Source of the DNA: Carnegiea gigantea
Lineage: Eukaryota > Streptophyta > Magnoliopsida > Caryophyllales > Cactaceae
Reading direction: 5' to 3'
Assembly (NCBI GenBank): GCA_029747015.1
Contig: JAKOGI010000083.1
Coordinates: forward strand, 975,001 to 1,039,000
DNA length: 64,000 bases
The notes under the pieces are model-generated. The model made no database searches. It worked only from the letters and a program-made list of their open reading frames with translations, and had not been told where the DNA came from. The translations under genes were made by a program, and so were the position numbers. Each line of letters begins with the position of its first letter. The first letter of the stretch is position 1. Positions 47,851 through 60,771 of the stretch are shown piece after piece.

Positions 47851-50110
47851 CAGCTAAGATTACTAAATCAAAACATGGAAATGATACTATCACAGACCTA
47901 GAATGCAATATTTGGTTCCGGGAAAGGACATCTTGACATGATGTAAATCAAAGAATGACATGAGAGTAACTCACTAGTTTTCGTTGCCTGTCTTAATGAA
48001 AGACACAAAATGATCTAGTTATAGCATTACTTTCCTAAACAAAGATCTTTTAAATTTTCCAAACCCACAAGGAAAGAACAGAAACTTAGGTAAATCTTAA
48101 AGATAGACATTTAACCTCATCATACGGCTCTTGCTTCTTTGCAAAACCATATATGTAGACACCGTTGTTTATTCTGTTATATACCCATTCGTTGACCTAA
48201 TGAAATTGAGTCTGCAGATGCTGCGGATAAAGTTCTAAATCTAGACTAGTTGCCATGTCGTTGAACTGAGAGTTCAGCATGCGAAGAATCTCTGAGCTCT
48301 CCTTATTCAGAGTTGTCTTTAGCTTTTTGTCCCATAGAACCTACAACAGCATAACCATCCACAAATTAAAAAGCCCAAATATATGATGCAAACTATAACA
48401 AGCATATCCCGATAAGTGAATCTAGCATACAGGTACTGTGTATTTTCCAAAGTAATTAGCACTTGCAAGCTCATAAAGCTCTCTTATAATTTTTGCCCCA
48501 TTCAAGTTATCAGGTTCAGCAACAGGTTCCTTTGCATCAGAGACAGGAAAGACCCATCCCATATGTGCATCTGCCTCCTTTGTTCTTTCCCACATTGGTT
48601 TGATTGACTGCAATGAAAGGAAATAGCATGTTACACAATTGGTAATACAGCTCTATCAATACCCAACCTCCACCCTCAACGTTGGTAAACTTGGTTTAGG
48701 CTTGACAAATGGATCATTGACCACAACAACGATGATTCACTTCATTAGTTTTAGGTTTAGTCTCTATGGATTAGCTGTATATCTGCTATGTCAGTCCAAG
48801 CGCAGTTCTATTCTAGTCTCCTATCATTTTGTCCAATAATTTTATCATGAAAATGTAATCAATATTTAAGGAAAATTTTAGACTAGTTTAGATCAGCTGT
48901 ATTTACATCCAGGTCAAAATTAGGTTATGGTATTTTGGTCTGGTTTTAAGTCAGATAGTCTAGCGCAGATTAATTTAGTCTCCTTCACCAGTAACTTTTA
49001 AATTCAGCACTATGTAGCAACAGTAATTGTTTTCAAAAAACATAACGCCTACTTACGGAGGAACTGATTGCTTCATTGAGCCCTTTTATTTTTAAGAAAG
49101 AAAGACATCTACATGCCTAAGTAATAGCATAAGATATATATAGATGATATTTCCCAGATTCAGGCAGAAAGGTTGATCCCGGATCTCTTCAAACAAAGTT
49201 ACGGAATGTCGCAACAGTACATATGAAAGCAACAGATTCTATACATCATCAATTCCACTGCGAGCCATATTATACTGATGTGCATAACAAAACAATCTGT
49301 TAGTAAATTTTTATCACACATTAGTAAGAACTAACACATGAGTAGAACAAACTCACTACAAAAATCCAAATCCAAATTCGAGTCCACACTGCAGAATCCC
49401 TTCGAAATAGCATGCAGGTTGTGGTTGGATGTGGCAACCTTTATCCCTAGCCTGAAATTACAGAAAGGTTGTTCCCATTGGACCTAATTGGAAACCTTTT
49501 GACAGCCGACCACTCTGCAACAAAGATGTACAAGACAGTCCTATAATACATTTTATCGTAGTTCACTATACTTCAAGCTAAAAAAGTTGCCAAAATCACT
49601 TTTCTGGACCATCCTAAAAACAGAAAAAGCCTTTATAATCTAGTTAGTGAAGGCAAATTAAAGGGTACCTGAAACAATTGTCACAAAGTTAGCTGATAAT
49701 CTAAGTACTGAATTCTAGTATGTGCTTGCACAATCTAATACAATTTCTTAATTGAGTAGTTGCTCACAAGAGTAACTTGATTTTGGCGTGATGCAAGGCA
49801 AGAAGGTAACTCAAAGACTCTACTAACAAAGTGGATTGCAGTTAGCATTCAATGAATTTTCCGAAGTTGTTTGATGAGAAGTCAAAGGTGATCTCGATCT
49901 GAACCCTAAATTAGACTTAATTAGCATGAAGAAGTAGCCAGAAACAACACTGTACAAGGAATAGAGAAAACTGAAGACCTACTAGTTCAGTGGTCAATTG
50001 TAATTTCTATGAGCAAATACTGTGATCGCCCTTTAGCTTGTATACACCAAAATTCAATTGGGTTGACATTCCAGATGAAATTAAAGCACCAGGGCAGGGT
50101 GAGTTGTAGC
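47850..50110 (-). pseudogene. Partial duplicate of the glutathionyl-hydroquinone reductase gene
   Basis: Similarity to the intact gene covers its upstream region, leader exon (~49770-49860), coding exons 1-3 and part of intron 4. Exon 1 (~49269-49056) starts MARSGIDDV but shifts frame. Its active-site segment reads YISYAIT*A instead of YISYACPWA, so the catalytic cysteine is gone and replaced by a stop-containing stretch. Exon 2 (~48610-48430) is open: [20 protein letters not shown]. Exon 3 (48338-48117) has a TAG in place of the codon in IDEVN. Exon 4 is missing, although its downstream intron flank (47860-47980) is present, and exon 5 is absent. A tandem segmental duplication that kept introns, not a retrocopy. 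No functional product is expected. Confidence 0.9.
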
Positions 50111-50249
50111 TCTACAGGTCTACACTAGATCGTTTTTTCTATTATTTTTGCACTTGTTGTATAGTGGGTTAGTGGGTGATACAGTTATAAAGTATACAAC
50201 ATTGGGAAGAAAGAATGGATCACTAACCAACCAGTAGATCATAAGTAGT

Positions 50250-51060
50250 GTTTTGTCCTTTTTTCCATGAAAGAAGGAATAAAGTACCAGGCTCAGTGCA
50301 AAATTCTTGGAGAACTAAATCAAAAATACTATCAAAACCATTCTCAACCTATGATCTAACATTAACACCATAAGGTTAAAGATAAGCAATGGTGTGAGCC
50401 ATCTTATTCTCCTCTATTTTAACATGCATAAAAGCATAAAATTCAAAACACAAAGAAAAAAATTAAAATATTAGAAATAATAAGCCCAACTTCAGTGTTT
50501 GGACAAGACTTGTTTTTCAAATTTGAGATAATACCTAGAAAGTCACCTTCCACCACAACTTTCATGAAACCATTATTTCACGCTTGCTGCACCACAAAGA
50601 GGCTTCTTCAACATCAAGACGCTCATAATCAAAACCTTAAGCCACCCCACTAGCACCCCCCCAAATCTGACTCTCTAGCCAACACTCCCCAACCATATCC
50701 AAACCCATTTAGTCTAGCATCATCAAAATTTACCATTACAAACCTAGGCAAAGGCATGTTCTATGCAGAATTAACCTCACCAACCCAACTGGTGCTTATG
50801 TCATCAGTTGATGCTCATGGTACTTCCTAACAAAACTAATCACCCTCAATGTCTCCCCTTTTGCACAACATATGGATTTTGAAATGGAAGGTAGTTCCTA
50901 GTTCCTAACATTCCAACAAGCCTATAAAATAGCAATAAAATCGACTAGTCTCTCCTCATGATGCGTTATCATCTCCTTAAGCGCATTCATCATCGTTCTA
51001 TATCTCTCTATACAAACAGGTTGATCAATAGGCGAGCCCTTCATCATAAGTAAGATTTAG
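50250..51060 (-). pseudogene. LINE (L1-type) C-terminal RNase H remnant
   Basis: Minus-strand peptides, with stops and shifts, follow the order of the RNase H-like tail of plant LINE ORF2: MMNALKEMITHHEERLVDFI and ACWNVRN (~51020-50900), PLPRFVMVNFDDARLNGFGY then GWGVLARES (~50760-50670), VVVEGDFLGIISNLKNKSCP (~50560-50500), and a final HHCLSLTLW-like block near 50380. Upstream reverse transcriptase is not present, as expected for 5'-truncated LINEs. No poly(A) tail or target duplication was fixed. Confidence 0.65.
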
Positions 51061-52300
51061 TTGGATGTAAACAACCTCATAATGCAAATAAATTTGTAAT
51101 TGTATTTCCATTATCTTGTTTGATTCTAAGAGAGTATTTTAAATAAAATCTACCTGTAATTATGGTTCTCATAAACTATGTAATCACAATTGCATCACAA
51201 GATTGATTGCAATATATTCCATTTAACCAAACATTATAATAGATGTAAGAACATAGTATAAAAACAACCTAAATATGCTGACATCATTATCATAAGTAAA
51301 TGCACAAGAATCATGATGATTCTTCTTCATATTAGTGATCCTTCTCTTTGTAAACCAAAAATTACTCCGAGAAACACGCTATTTCGTGGAAACTATCATT
51401 GGGGCCCTTTGCTTTGAAATTGCATCATCAAGGCCTCTTTAATTAATTGACACAATTGTTAGACTCATTTCCAATGAGAGTTGTCATCAGAAAGACACAA
51501 TGGCATAATTAACCTTGTGAATTTGAATAGAGCCCATGGATTAAACCTACAGGAGAGCTTTTTTAAATATATTTTATTCGCTTGAAAGGTTGAAAAGCAG
51601 ATTGCTTAATGTGACAAACCAAGCATTCCCTCTCTCTCTGCCTTCCATGGTTGAAGAAGAAGAAGAAGAAGAAGAAGAAGACAAAGTGACAAAGACAAAG
51701 GAGAAGATTGAGGCTTTTTGGGTTTAAATCAAAGAAGACTGAATTATCATGATAAGAGTTTAATTTTCATCTTTCTTTGCTTCGTGATCACCCTTTGCAC
51801 TTTGCATGAAGAAGTCTATCTTAGTGTCTTCGATTGTACACTTTAGATGTTGACAATGGAATGTTAGGGTTTTAAAAGTGCTTAATTTGTCGTTTTCATG
51901 AAGTTAGATGTGAGTTCTTGAAATAAATTGCCCTTGTGCTCTGCAAAAAATGTAGTTTTGCCACCTAACTTTTCTTTAATTTAAACGTGCCATTAGTCTT
52001 TTGATTAGTATCGAATATGTTACTATGGGCCCAATATACTAGCTGCAACCAGCAAAATGCAAGTTTGACCTTTTTTTAAAGGATTAAAAGGGGAAGGCAG
52101 GAGGAAAGCTGTGAGGTCACAATCGAAGGGGTTGAAAAGGCTTTTCCCTGCAAGTTCGTTTCTTCCGCTTAGGCTAGGATTTCTAAGCTAATAGGTGTTC
52201 AATTGGGACTGATTTGAGGTATTTTATGTAAAACTGATTTGGAACTATTGTCCATGAGCAAAAATCGAAGCTAACAACATCCTCAAAATGTTAAGTTCTG
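51061..52300. other. Spacer with a GAA microsatellite
   Basis: No gene was recognised. A (GAA)n run at about 51653-51682 lies after CTCTCTCTGCC. The right part (51900-52300) may be the outer flank of the MULE to its right, but I could not identify a terminal inverted repeat. Confidence 0.35.
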
Positions 52301-52329
52301 CAGCTTCTAGAGCAATCCATTCATGGAAA

Positions 52330-52719
52330 TTGTGCCCCTACTTTTCAGATTGGGAAACACATTACTCATGTGGGAAAAGATGCCTAATCCTCACAAGTAT
52401 GACAAAGAAAAACCTAATTCGGTGATTTGCTAGGTGAGGTTCGATATGCTTGGAGGTTGGGATCACTTTGAATGGGTTGATGACCCTCTCTATGATAGTT
52501 AGGTTAATGGGGGTAGCTTTGATCGTAAGAAATGAGGAGTTAGGCGCTGAGGTGGAAAAAAATCAGAAGCTGTCACAAGAAAGAGATGAGGCCACAAAGC
52601 AAAACAAGCTAATGAAGGAGAAGACTAGTATACTGAAGAAGGAGCTCCATAGGTATGTGACGAGGGAGAGGATGGTGATGAGGGGAGTGCTGCTATTTAT
52701 TTTGATTACTGTTATTTAG
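52330..52719 (+). pseudogene. Degraded GRF-type zinc-finger ORF with coiled coil and membrane segment
   Basis: Peptides in two frames resemble a plant GRF-finger protein. RFDMLGGWDHFEWVDDPLYD (52440-52497) matches the C-terminal half of the finger (NPGRRF...GC.YFEWVD), although its cysteine is replaced by Trp. Then an open 89-codon frame (52450-52719) gives a heptad-like helix (EELGAEVEKNQKLSQERDEA) and a hydrophobic end (MRGVLLFILITVI). Small GRF-finger, coiled-coil, membrane-tail proteins are widespread in plant genomes, with unknown roles. The frame shift and stops suggest decay. It points toward the MULE pseudogene on the other strand and may be cargo of that element. Confidence 0.55.
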
Positions 52720-53299
52720 CTTGTATAAGGAACGCAGGGTTGAAGAGGTTACTAGGTGGAACAAGTTGCATTTTAGGGTAATTAGGGTAGACGAATTAGG
52801 TGCACTATGATGGTGTTTGGCTGACAGTTAACAAGAGGGGGGTAGCTAGGATTTAGATGAGAATGTGCAAGTAAAGTTGGTTAGAAAACTTATTTTTTAT
52901 AAGTTGCAAGTTTAACATTGAAGAGTAATGGAGTACTTCCTTCTATGTATTTGAAGAGTTTCAAATTTAAGAATGAAATTATAACTTAAAAAGTGGATCA
53001 GAATTTGCAAGCATATATTTTCCAGCCTTGTATTCAAATCATGTAAAGTCATAAAAATGGAACCAAAGGTTACAAGCTTCATCGCAATATTTGTGTTCAA
53101 AGGAAAAGTGTACACACATTTATGTTCAAAACAAAAATAAGGTAGACACCAAAAAGGAACCTTTGGACATATAAACGTGTCTGTCATGTACATCCATTTA
53201 CATGCATTCAGAAGGCACAAGACATGGACATTCATGTTTAAGCAACCCAAAAAACATCATTTTTAATTAAGACATCCAAAAAAATTTGTCCCTTAGAAC

Positions 53300-55720
53300 T
53301 ATATAACACCACTTGTCAAGGTCAACAAATGTCCTTTTAGGGAATAACAACGTCATCATTCTTTTTGATATCCTTGGTAGCTGAAGGGGGAGCAGAAGCA
53401 GAGCTCTTTTGTTTCTCAGCCTTGGATGCCTACTGTGATGCTTCATTGCTAGGTATTGGTGCAAATGAAATGCTCTTGGGAAGCATAACCCTTCCTTTGA
53501 ATTATGTCTCAATGATACGTAAACCACCTTATTTTTGTTTCTTTTTTTTCTTGCTTGCAAGCTATATAGATACAACTCCTTATTGGGTTTGAGTAGTTGG
53601 TACAAATAAGGATTGTTGACTAAGCATTATTGGTGGGGGATGATGAGAGTTTTCTGAATCTTAAGTGAGAGAGGTGATCAAGGGCAGTTTAGAAGCAATA
53701 ATTGAATATATGGGGACATCTCTTGCTTTTGAGGGTTTGATGACCTACATTACAATGGAACAACAAAAGCTAATGCTAAAAATGAGGTTGTGAATATAAA
53801 TTTCAATATTTTCTTAGTCACCTTCAACTTGGTTCTCTCCTTTGATCGAGCTCTTTAAATTGGCTTAGTAGCATCCCTTGCACTATCCCCTTAATTTACT
53901 TGAACACTTTGAACTGGCTGACTAGCAACCCTTTCACCATCCTCTTTAATAGATTCAGTACCTTCAATTGAATGAGAAACATCCCTTGTGCCATCCTCTT
54001 CAGCAACTTGAGTAACCTTAGCTGGCTAGGTAGAAGCAATTGTAGCAGTAAGAGTTTTATCCTATAACAACATGTGAGAATATGAGCAATGTTAGCAACA
54101 TAAGCTATATCTTGTAAAAACATACATGAATATCAATAAGAGTCATAGAAGATACCTTTTTAGGGCATCTCTTCAAATTATGCCCAATGTGGCTACAAAT
54201 AGAGCAATGCATTGATCTTTCTCTTCTTAGTTTTCTGCTAAAGATGCTATGTTCCTTTTCTCCTTCTTTAGGTCTCCTGTTGAAAAGTTGGTTAATCTTC
54301 CTCTTAACCATGTACTTAAGGGCACATATCGATTCCCCTTGAGCTATTTTCCACATATCTTTTCCACTAATAGGCATAAGCATATGGGAATATATTCTTT
54401 TTAAGTTATTAGTAGAGTAACACTCATTGACGTACCTTACTAGCTCCAATTTCTCCTCCCTTATAACTACAAGAGAGTGAGGGCATATATCCCACTCAAC
54501 CACTAACCCCTACAGCTACATGTGTTGGAGTCAATCTGCACAATAAAAGGCTCTGCCCTATGAACCACGCTATAATAATCATTTCTAGCCCTGCTTGTCC
54601 TCTAAAACCTCCATTGGTCGTTATAATTTTTAAGCTTTGTCAATACCCTTGGACATTTTGGTTGATCTGAAGAGCAAGCCCATTTTTATTAGTCTTTAAT
54701 CCTAGTCATCGTTGAATAATCAATCTCAGACTACAATATCTTGATAGGCTTGTATCTACCCTCTAGTATGCTCATACTCATATTGAATATTTTAGCCATA
54801 TAATTGTCCACAGAGTCATACATGAAACGGTTTTAAAGAACAACCTACAAAAGTGCTATAGAGGGTCTATATATTGCATCTCTTTCTTAAACCTATTGAA
54901 ATTAACTTAATTTAAGGCTTTTGTCGACCTGCAGAACACATCCTTGTACATTAGACCCCCTCACTTATTCCCTAGGTTTGCATAGACATGCCTAACATAC
55001 AGCCAGTCTATGCTTAGCTTTTGTAACAATGCCTTGATTACCACAACAAGGCCCAACAAAATATCCAAACATCACATTTGTGCTAAGCAGTAACATGTGA
55101 AGGGGGAAAACACAAATTGCACAATTAGCATCCTTTGTTAACTTTAAACATAATATAAAATTATAAGAAATACTTACCTTTTGCTAGTCACTGATTATAG
55201 CTTAATCTTGTCTATCTCCCATTTAAAGGTCATTAACTGGTATGCCGTAAAATCAGGTCCAATTCTCACAATTTTCCCTTTGCCCTATACGCCATGCTAC
55301 TGGATACATCTAGTTGTTTGCATCCCTTCCAACTACCACCATTACTTTGCCAGTGCATGGCCCTTTGAAAAAGCTTGCATCGTTTAACAGTACTTTCCTG
55401 CACCCTTCTAACAACTCTTGCATCAAAGGACCTAAATAGATGTGCATTCACTTGAATACATAATTATCTCTAATTTTTGTGGTTGTAAACTTAGTAGTTG
55501 ATCCCCCATTTTGCTTGGAAACCTCATGTCGATAGTCCCTTCACAATCCAAACTAAACTTGTAGTCTCCAACAAGTGTTGTTAAGGCCTTGTTACCTCCC
55601 CTCTAGCACATAAAGTTTGTAGGCTTGTAGTTTATGTCTTTGTCCACCAATTCTCTAAAAGTCCTCACCCTCATAAAAGGCATCAACCTAAATATCTCTA
55701 TGCACTCTTTAGCAAACTAA
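53300..55720 (-). pseudogene. MULE (Mutator-like) transposase remnant 2
   Basis: Minus-strand order: N-terminal-like RTFRELVDKDINYKPTN (~55660), GDYKFSLDCEGTIDMRFPSK (~55560), VMVVVGRDANN and MYPVAWRIGQRENCENW (~55340-55260, the block after the first catalytic Asp). Then RFMYDSVDNYMAKIFNMSMS and ILEGRYKPIKIL (~54830-54730), a SWIM finger start DSNTCSCRG (~54530), VRYVNECYSTNNLKRIYSHM (~54440), and a zinc knuckle CSICSHIGHNLKRCP (~54215-54160). A Ser/Ala/Lys-rich tail follows to ~53330. Frame breaks and stops occur throughout, so it is inactive. It is oriented opposite to the other two MULE remnants here. TIRs were not found. Confidence 0.82.
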
Positions 55721-55799
55721 TTGGTAGACATCCTCATCTCTCCTTGCTTGAAACCAAAAGGAATGCAGCTATGTGGTCCAATTGTTATCTTGATTTAAA

Positions 55800-56380
55800 A
55801 TGTGTCTTCACCCCTTAATTTAAAATGTGTCCAATCATTGTCTTGATTGAAATGTGCCCTCACCCCTTGATTTGAAATATGTCCTCGTCCTCTTAGTCAA
55901 GGGTATTTCAAAACCTGATTTCAACCCCATCTCCCCTTTTCATTTTCGTCATCATCTTTCTCACTTTTTAGTCCCTTTTGTACTTTCTCTCTCTAAAATC
56001 TTCTATAGCCAACGTCCACAAAACCTCCATTCTTCACCATTCTCGCTCTAATTTACCTGCCAAATCCAATTCTTCTTATTCCTTTTCTGAATTCTTTTCA
56101 ATCTCCCTTTTCGCCAACCATCCTGCCAACTCATCTAAGCCCTCATGCCCTAATCCTAATTTATCCAACCCCCCTTTGGATTCCTCCACTTTCCTTCCCA
56201 AACTCTTCGTCTTATCACCTATTCTTCCTATCCTCTACCTTCATTTTCATTTCTCCATCCTGAAATCTTTATTTTCTCTATCTTCTTATACTTCCAATTC
56301 CTTCATTATTAAGCGACCTTCCTATCTACCCACATTACTCTAGGACTCCTTTCCATCTAGTAAAGAAGAAGTAAAGGGCA
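55800..56380. other. Spacer between MULE 2 and the Athila-like element
   Basis: Starts with a degenerate tandem phrase (TTAAAATGTGTC / TTGAAATGTGCC / TTGAAATATGTCC, CACCCCTT between, ~55795-55890). Then comes CT/CAT-rich sequence with an open but low-complexity Ser/Pro/Leu stretch (55978-56343). It may be the leader or N-terminal part of the following element. No family was recognised. Confidence 0.35.
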
Positions 56381-59300
56381 AGTCAAAGGGAAAGTTCATC
56401 AAGGAGAACCGCGGAGGAGATCCATGGTCTAATCACCCAGTGACCTAAGCCACCAAATGGCTAACGTAATGTTTTAACCCCCTTGGTCTAACTAATCCTG
56501 ATTATATTGCTCAGTATAATGCTTTGAACAGTTGAGTTGTTATTACTACCTGCTATTATATAAGGATTTGTTACAACCATTGGGATTGTTAGATAATGTG
56601 TAATGGTTCTTTGTTTACTGTGGAATAGATAGGTTTCTCGAGATAAAGGACCATATCTATAGAGGCCTCACACGTGAATTGTTGAGCACATTATATTTTG
56701 ATGTCATCCATGGCCAATGATGTTAGGAAGGGCATGTATCCTTCCAACTCAATGGCGCATCCTACAAGCTTAATTTGATTGCTTAATTTGGTTTGTTTAA
56801 GGACCATGAATCTTCCTTTTTCATTTGCTTGTTGCTGATGTGATGTGGTTTTCTCGAATGAGTTTGTGGAATTGGTTGATGTGTGTTCGAATGATCCTCG
56901 TGAGGTTGATTATGCGTTTATTGAGTGCCAACAATTTACTGCCTAACATTGTCATGGACAAGCCCTATGTGTTTAATGAGGGTTATTTAAGTGACTATTA
57001 TAGGTTTGCATGAGTGTTGCTATCTTTTCCCCCTTTGGGTGATGTTGAGATTGACTCCAATTTGGAGGTTGAGTTTAGTTGCTATGATGGCCAATTTTGG
57101 CTTTGGTTGGCAATCTGCCACCTAGCATTGTCAATGACAAGCGCTATGTTTTTAATGAGGGTTATTTGAGTGACTGTTCCAAGCTTGCACAAGTGTTGTT
57201 GTCTTTGCCCCTCTTTAGGCAATGTTGAGATTGACCCCAATTTGGAGGTCGAGTTTGGTTTTTATGATGGTGGTCCATATGATGGTGTCTACCATAAGAT
57301 GATTGTGTATGCGAACCACAGTGCTTGGAATTTTTGATGTTTAAGGACCTCTATCCCATTTATTTGAAGTGGCTCCTTCCTTTACAAGGGTTAGAGTGTG
57401 AGATCTGTGACAAGGGTAGGACAAGAGCTGTGAAGCCCCCGTTTTTGCTTGTTTTTTCCATTTTCCAATTGGTGATATGTGTATGGTCTAGCTAGCAACC
57501 TAAAAGAAGCACTGCTTGGGAGCCAACCCAAGGTTCTTTTTCTTTTCTCTTTGTTTTTTTCCCTTTCTTTAGTTTTTAGTCTTTTCTGGTGTGTGCTTTT
57601 GCATGATCTTATTGCCCTTAATCTTTTTCATGCCTTTATATGTTTACATTAAGGGCAATGTATTGTCTAAGCATAGGGGGAGAGATATTTTGCATTTAGA
57701 GATATTTTGCATGTGTGTCATCTTAGTTTAGGCATGCTTTATTTAAATTACATTAACATTGCATATAGATCAATCAGGTGCATGTTTAGGTTACATTTGA
57801 AAAAAATAGAAAAAAAATTTAAAATTTTGTAGGAAAAAAAAACCTCCAATAATGATTTTCTAGGCAAAATAGCTTTCAAGAGCTTGAGTGATTTTTGATG
57901 AGTGATCCCTTTGGTGTGAAAATTTTTGAAGGTTTTATGAATGTATCCTGTCTTGGCCCTTGCCTTGTTTAGGAACTTTGTCATCCCTTAGAGTCATTGG
58001 CACTACAGTTGGTACCTATGCTTCATTTCATTAGCTAGTTGAGAATTTGGTAGATATCCCATGAGACTTTGAGTATTATTTAGACTAATCATTGTACGTA
58101 GTCTCATGTTCCTCCATGTGTGTGACTCTTCTAAGTTGCATCCCTAGAACTTGCATAAAATCTTATTCAAAATCACATTAGCATGTGCATATTTGATGAT
58201 ATGATAAAGGCTTTGATTCTTTGGTGATCACTTTAGTGACATAACTAAACAACCTACCTTGTGTTACATGTTGATCCCCTTTGCTAGCCCCTTTGAGATT
58301 ATGACCCTTTTCTTGTTGTGATCCCTTCCATTTTAGCCCTTAGTCATACATGTATTCTCATCCCTAAGCCAAATCTATGGAGCATCACTTCAAGCTCATT
58401 TTGTGTGATGCTTATGGGCTAATTGAGGTTAGGGTTGCTTGGTATATTAGCTAGATGAGGGTATGATAGTATTATAGATTTGGAGTATTCCCTGTTATTA
58501 ATATGAGTTGTCTATATATGCAATAAGCTATGGGTTGACAATTGGTGATCCTATCCCTTTCATAATTGAATTCTTATTTCATTTTCACAAAAAAAAGAAA
58601 AGAAAGAGAAAAATTCATGTTCAAAAAAAAAGAAAAAAACAAAAGAACCAAAAAGAGGGAAAAAACCATATGAGAATAAGTGGTTGGTAGTGGATATGTA
58701 CATAACTTGTGTTCCTTCTTTGTCAACTCATTTCCTACTTGATTATAGGGTGTGTTCGTTGTATTGTTGGGGTCTAGAGTGTTGATGAACTTTAAGGTTA
58801 CTCGATGCCTTGTTGGTTGCTCCCTAGTCACTTGACTAAATCACTCCACATTACCCAAATTCATTAGTCCACTCCTTTTCCTTAGCCCTTTAGCCCACAA
58901 TATGATCCATATGAAACCATCTTGATTGTCATATGCACATTGCATTCTTAGCAGTAGAGAATTTAAGAGTCTTAACAAGCATATGGTAGATTGCATATTT
59001 GGAATGAGTCTTGAATAAATCTAAGCTATATTTCAAACACATGAGTGGGACTGATCCTTATTTCCCAAAGGTGAGATTCTACCCATCCATTTAACTCTAC
59101 TCAATTCCATGTACTTGCATGTTGTGTTTTGTGGTTCTTAGAGGGTGATCAAGTTTGAAATCTGGCTTCTAGTCTCATAGTTTTTTGAAAACACTAAACT
59201 TTTTCTAATTTTGAATTGTTTTGTGCACTATTTGGGGTTGCCATTGATTTCCATTCTAGCTTATGATATTCTATAAGTTGCCTCGCCGAAGGAGGTTATT

Positions 59301-59391
59301 GTGTTTTTGAATCCTAGATGCATCTCCCCATGTCAATTTGTCTTGAATTTAGCTTTTCTTAGGGAGAAGCAAAGGTTTAATCATCGGGGAA
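56380..59391 (+). pseudogene. Athila-like element interior (ORF1-like remnant and 3' noncoding region)
   Basis: At ~56620-56810 the peptide DHIYRGLTRELLSTLYFDVI then VSFQLNGASYKLNLIA resembles the ATHILA ORF-1 domain. Related frames run to ~57320 (CMVM-type loss; NEGYLSDYYRFA; EIDPNLEVEFGFYDGG), with a tandemly repeated block (56937-57080 and 57114-57260). At ~57508 GCACTGCTTGGGAGCCAACC, and at ~57648 ATTAAGGGCAATGTATTGTC, are phrases that recur in the 3' part of Athila/Tat elements. 57700-59380 is noncoding. No pol domain lies between ORF1-like sequence and the 3' LTR, so this is either a non-autonomous derivative or an internally deleted copy. The 5' LTR is not seen. Confidence 0.65.
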
Positions 59392-60771
59392 TGATGAACA
59401 TCACATTTGCATAGATTATTTGAGTGTTTAGGAGTCATTTTAGGGGATTAATATGCTTAATTTTATATTTTACGCTCCTAATTCTACTTTTATGCTTGGG
59501 TTTCGCTTGTTTGAAAGCCTTTGTAGATTTTGACCTTGTGAGCTCAAAGCATCTGAGTAAAATGAAGATCACGAGGCCCTAACATGCGAATCAAAGAAGA
59601 TAACAAAAGAGGCCAAAAAATACCTAAGATAGACATACCATGGCCAGTACCACGGGCTAGGAGGATCTAAACAGAAGTAGCAGGAGGAAAAAGAGAGCAC
59701 GACCCAACCAGTGCACACCACGACCTGGTAGTGGTAGTGCCCACGGATTGTGGGGTTCCCCACGGTCAGACCGTGGTGGCTCTGTTCCCCTGAGTTTGTT
59801 AGTTTTCTTCGTAGTTTTTCGTGTTTTAACTGTTTAGACAGTTTACAGACTTGATTTCAGCGATAAAAGCCTCATTTACTGCTTTCTTGGCATACAATTC
59901 CATCATCCATCATCTTGCTCACATCTATAATGCACCATTAGAGAGTTAAAGAAGAAAGAAGTGAAGATCAAGCAACATTTGAAGGCTTTTTAGAAGTAGA
60001 TTGAAAGATCATCATCCAAGCTGCTAGAATAAGCTTTTTTGTCCTTCTCTTTTCATTTAGCTTCTCTTGTTGTTTAGATTAAGAATTTAGAGAAGTTTGC
60101 TTTGTTGATTTCAATAATGAGTGAGTAAATTTCTTTATCCAAGGGTTGCAAGCCACACTGATGTTGTTAAATTTTCTAGTTTGACTTTGTACACTTTGAA
60201 TTCTTGCTTGGTTGTTTCAATCTAATCCTTGAATCTTGACTGCTATTGTGATATTTTTAGCTAAATTCTTGCATGTATGTTAGATGCTAGATCGAAGTAC
60301 AGAAAGATGAAGATTGGCATTGAAAAACTTGGGTTAGACTTAGTTCAACAATCACTCGAGAAAGGATTGTGAATTGAGTGGTCTTGTGATAATCCTTTTC
60401 TTAAACTTGGTTAAAATAAGATCTAATTGAGAGTTACTAACAATTTTAATCGAGTTAGTTCAATCTATTTTGAAAGAAAGTTGTGAATTCTCTAATGATT
60501 ATGGACCATTGGTCAATCAGCAAGTGGAAAAGTGCTTGTTTGACTAGTTAGATTAGCACTTCATTAGGTGATGCTACCCCTTGATGTTTTTAGCCATTGA
60601 ATTTAGCCCTATTTGTATTACTGAAATTAATAATTTTTAGAAGAAAACTTGTGAATTAAATCTTGATTCTGCTTGGCAAACTTTTAGAGGAAAACTTAGT
60701 AATTCAATGTAATCTTCGTGGGAATGACCTTGATCTATACTATAGCACATGTCCACTTGCGATTGCAATCA
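59392..60771 (+). repeat. 3' LTR of the Athila-like element
   Basis: Begins TGATGAACATCACATTTGC after a purine-rich stretch (AGGGAGAAGCAAAGG) and ends near TTGCGATTGCAATCA. The internal segment GTGGGAATGACCTTGATCTA and the closing CCACTTGCGATTGCAATC match the standard layout of Athila/Tat LTR 3' ends. 59640-59785 contains CCACGG/CCGTGG inverted phrases. No second copy is present in the window, so the ends are by inspection only. Confidence 0.65.

Noticed and set aside
55978..56343. 121-codon Ser/Pro/Leu-rich frame
   Set aside because: Low-complexity CT-rich sequence; kept only as a possible leader of the Athila-like element.
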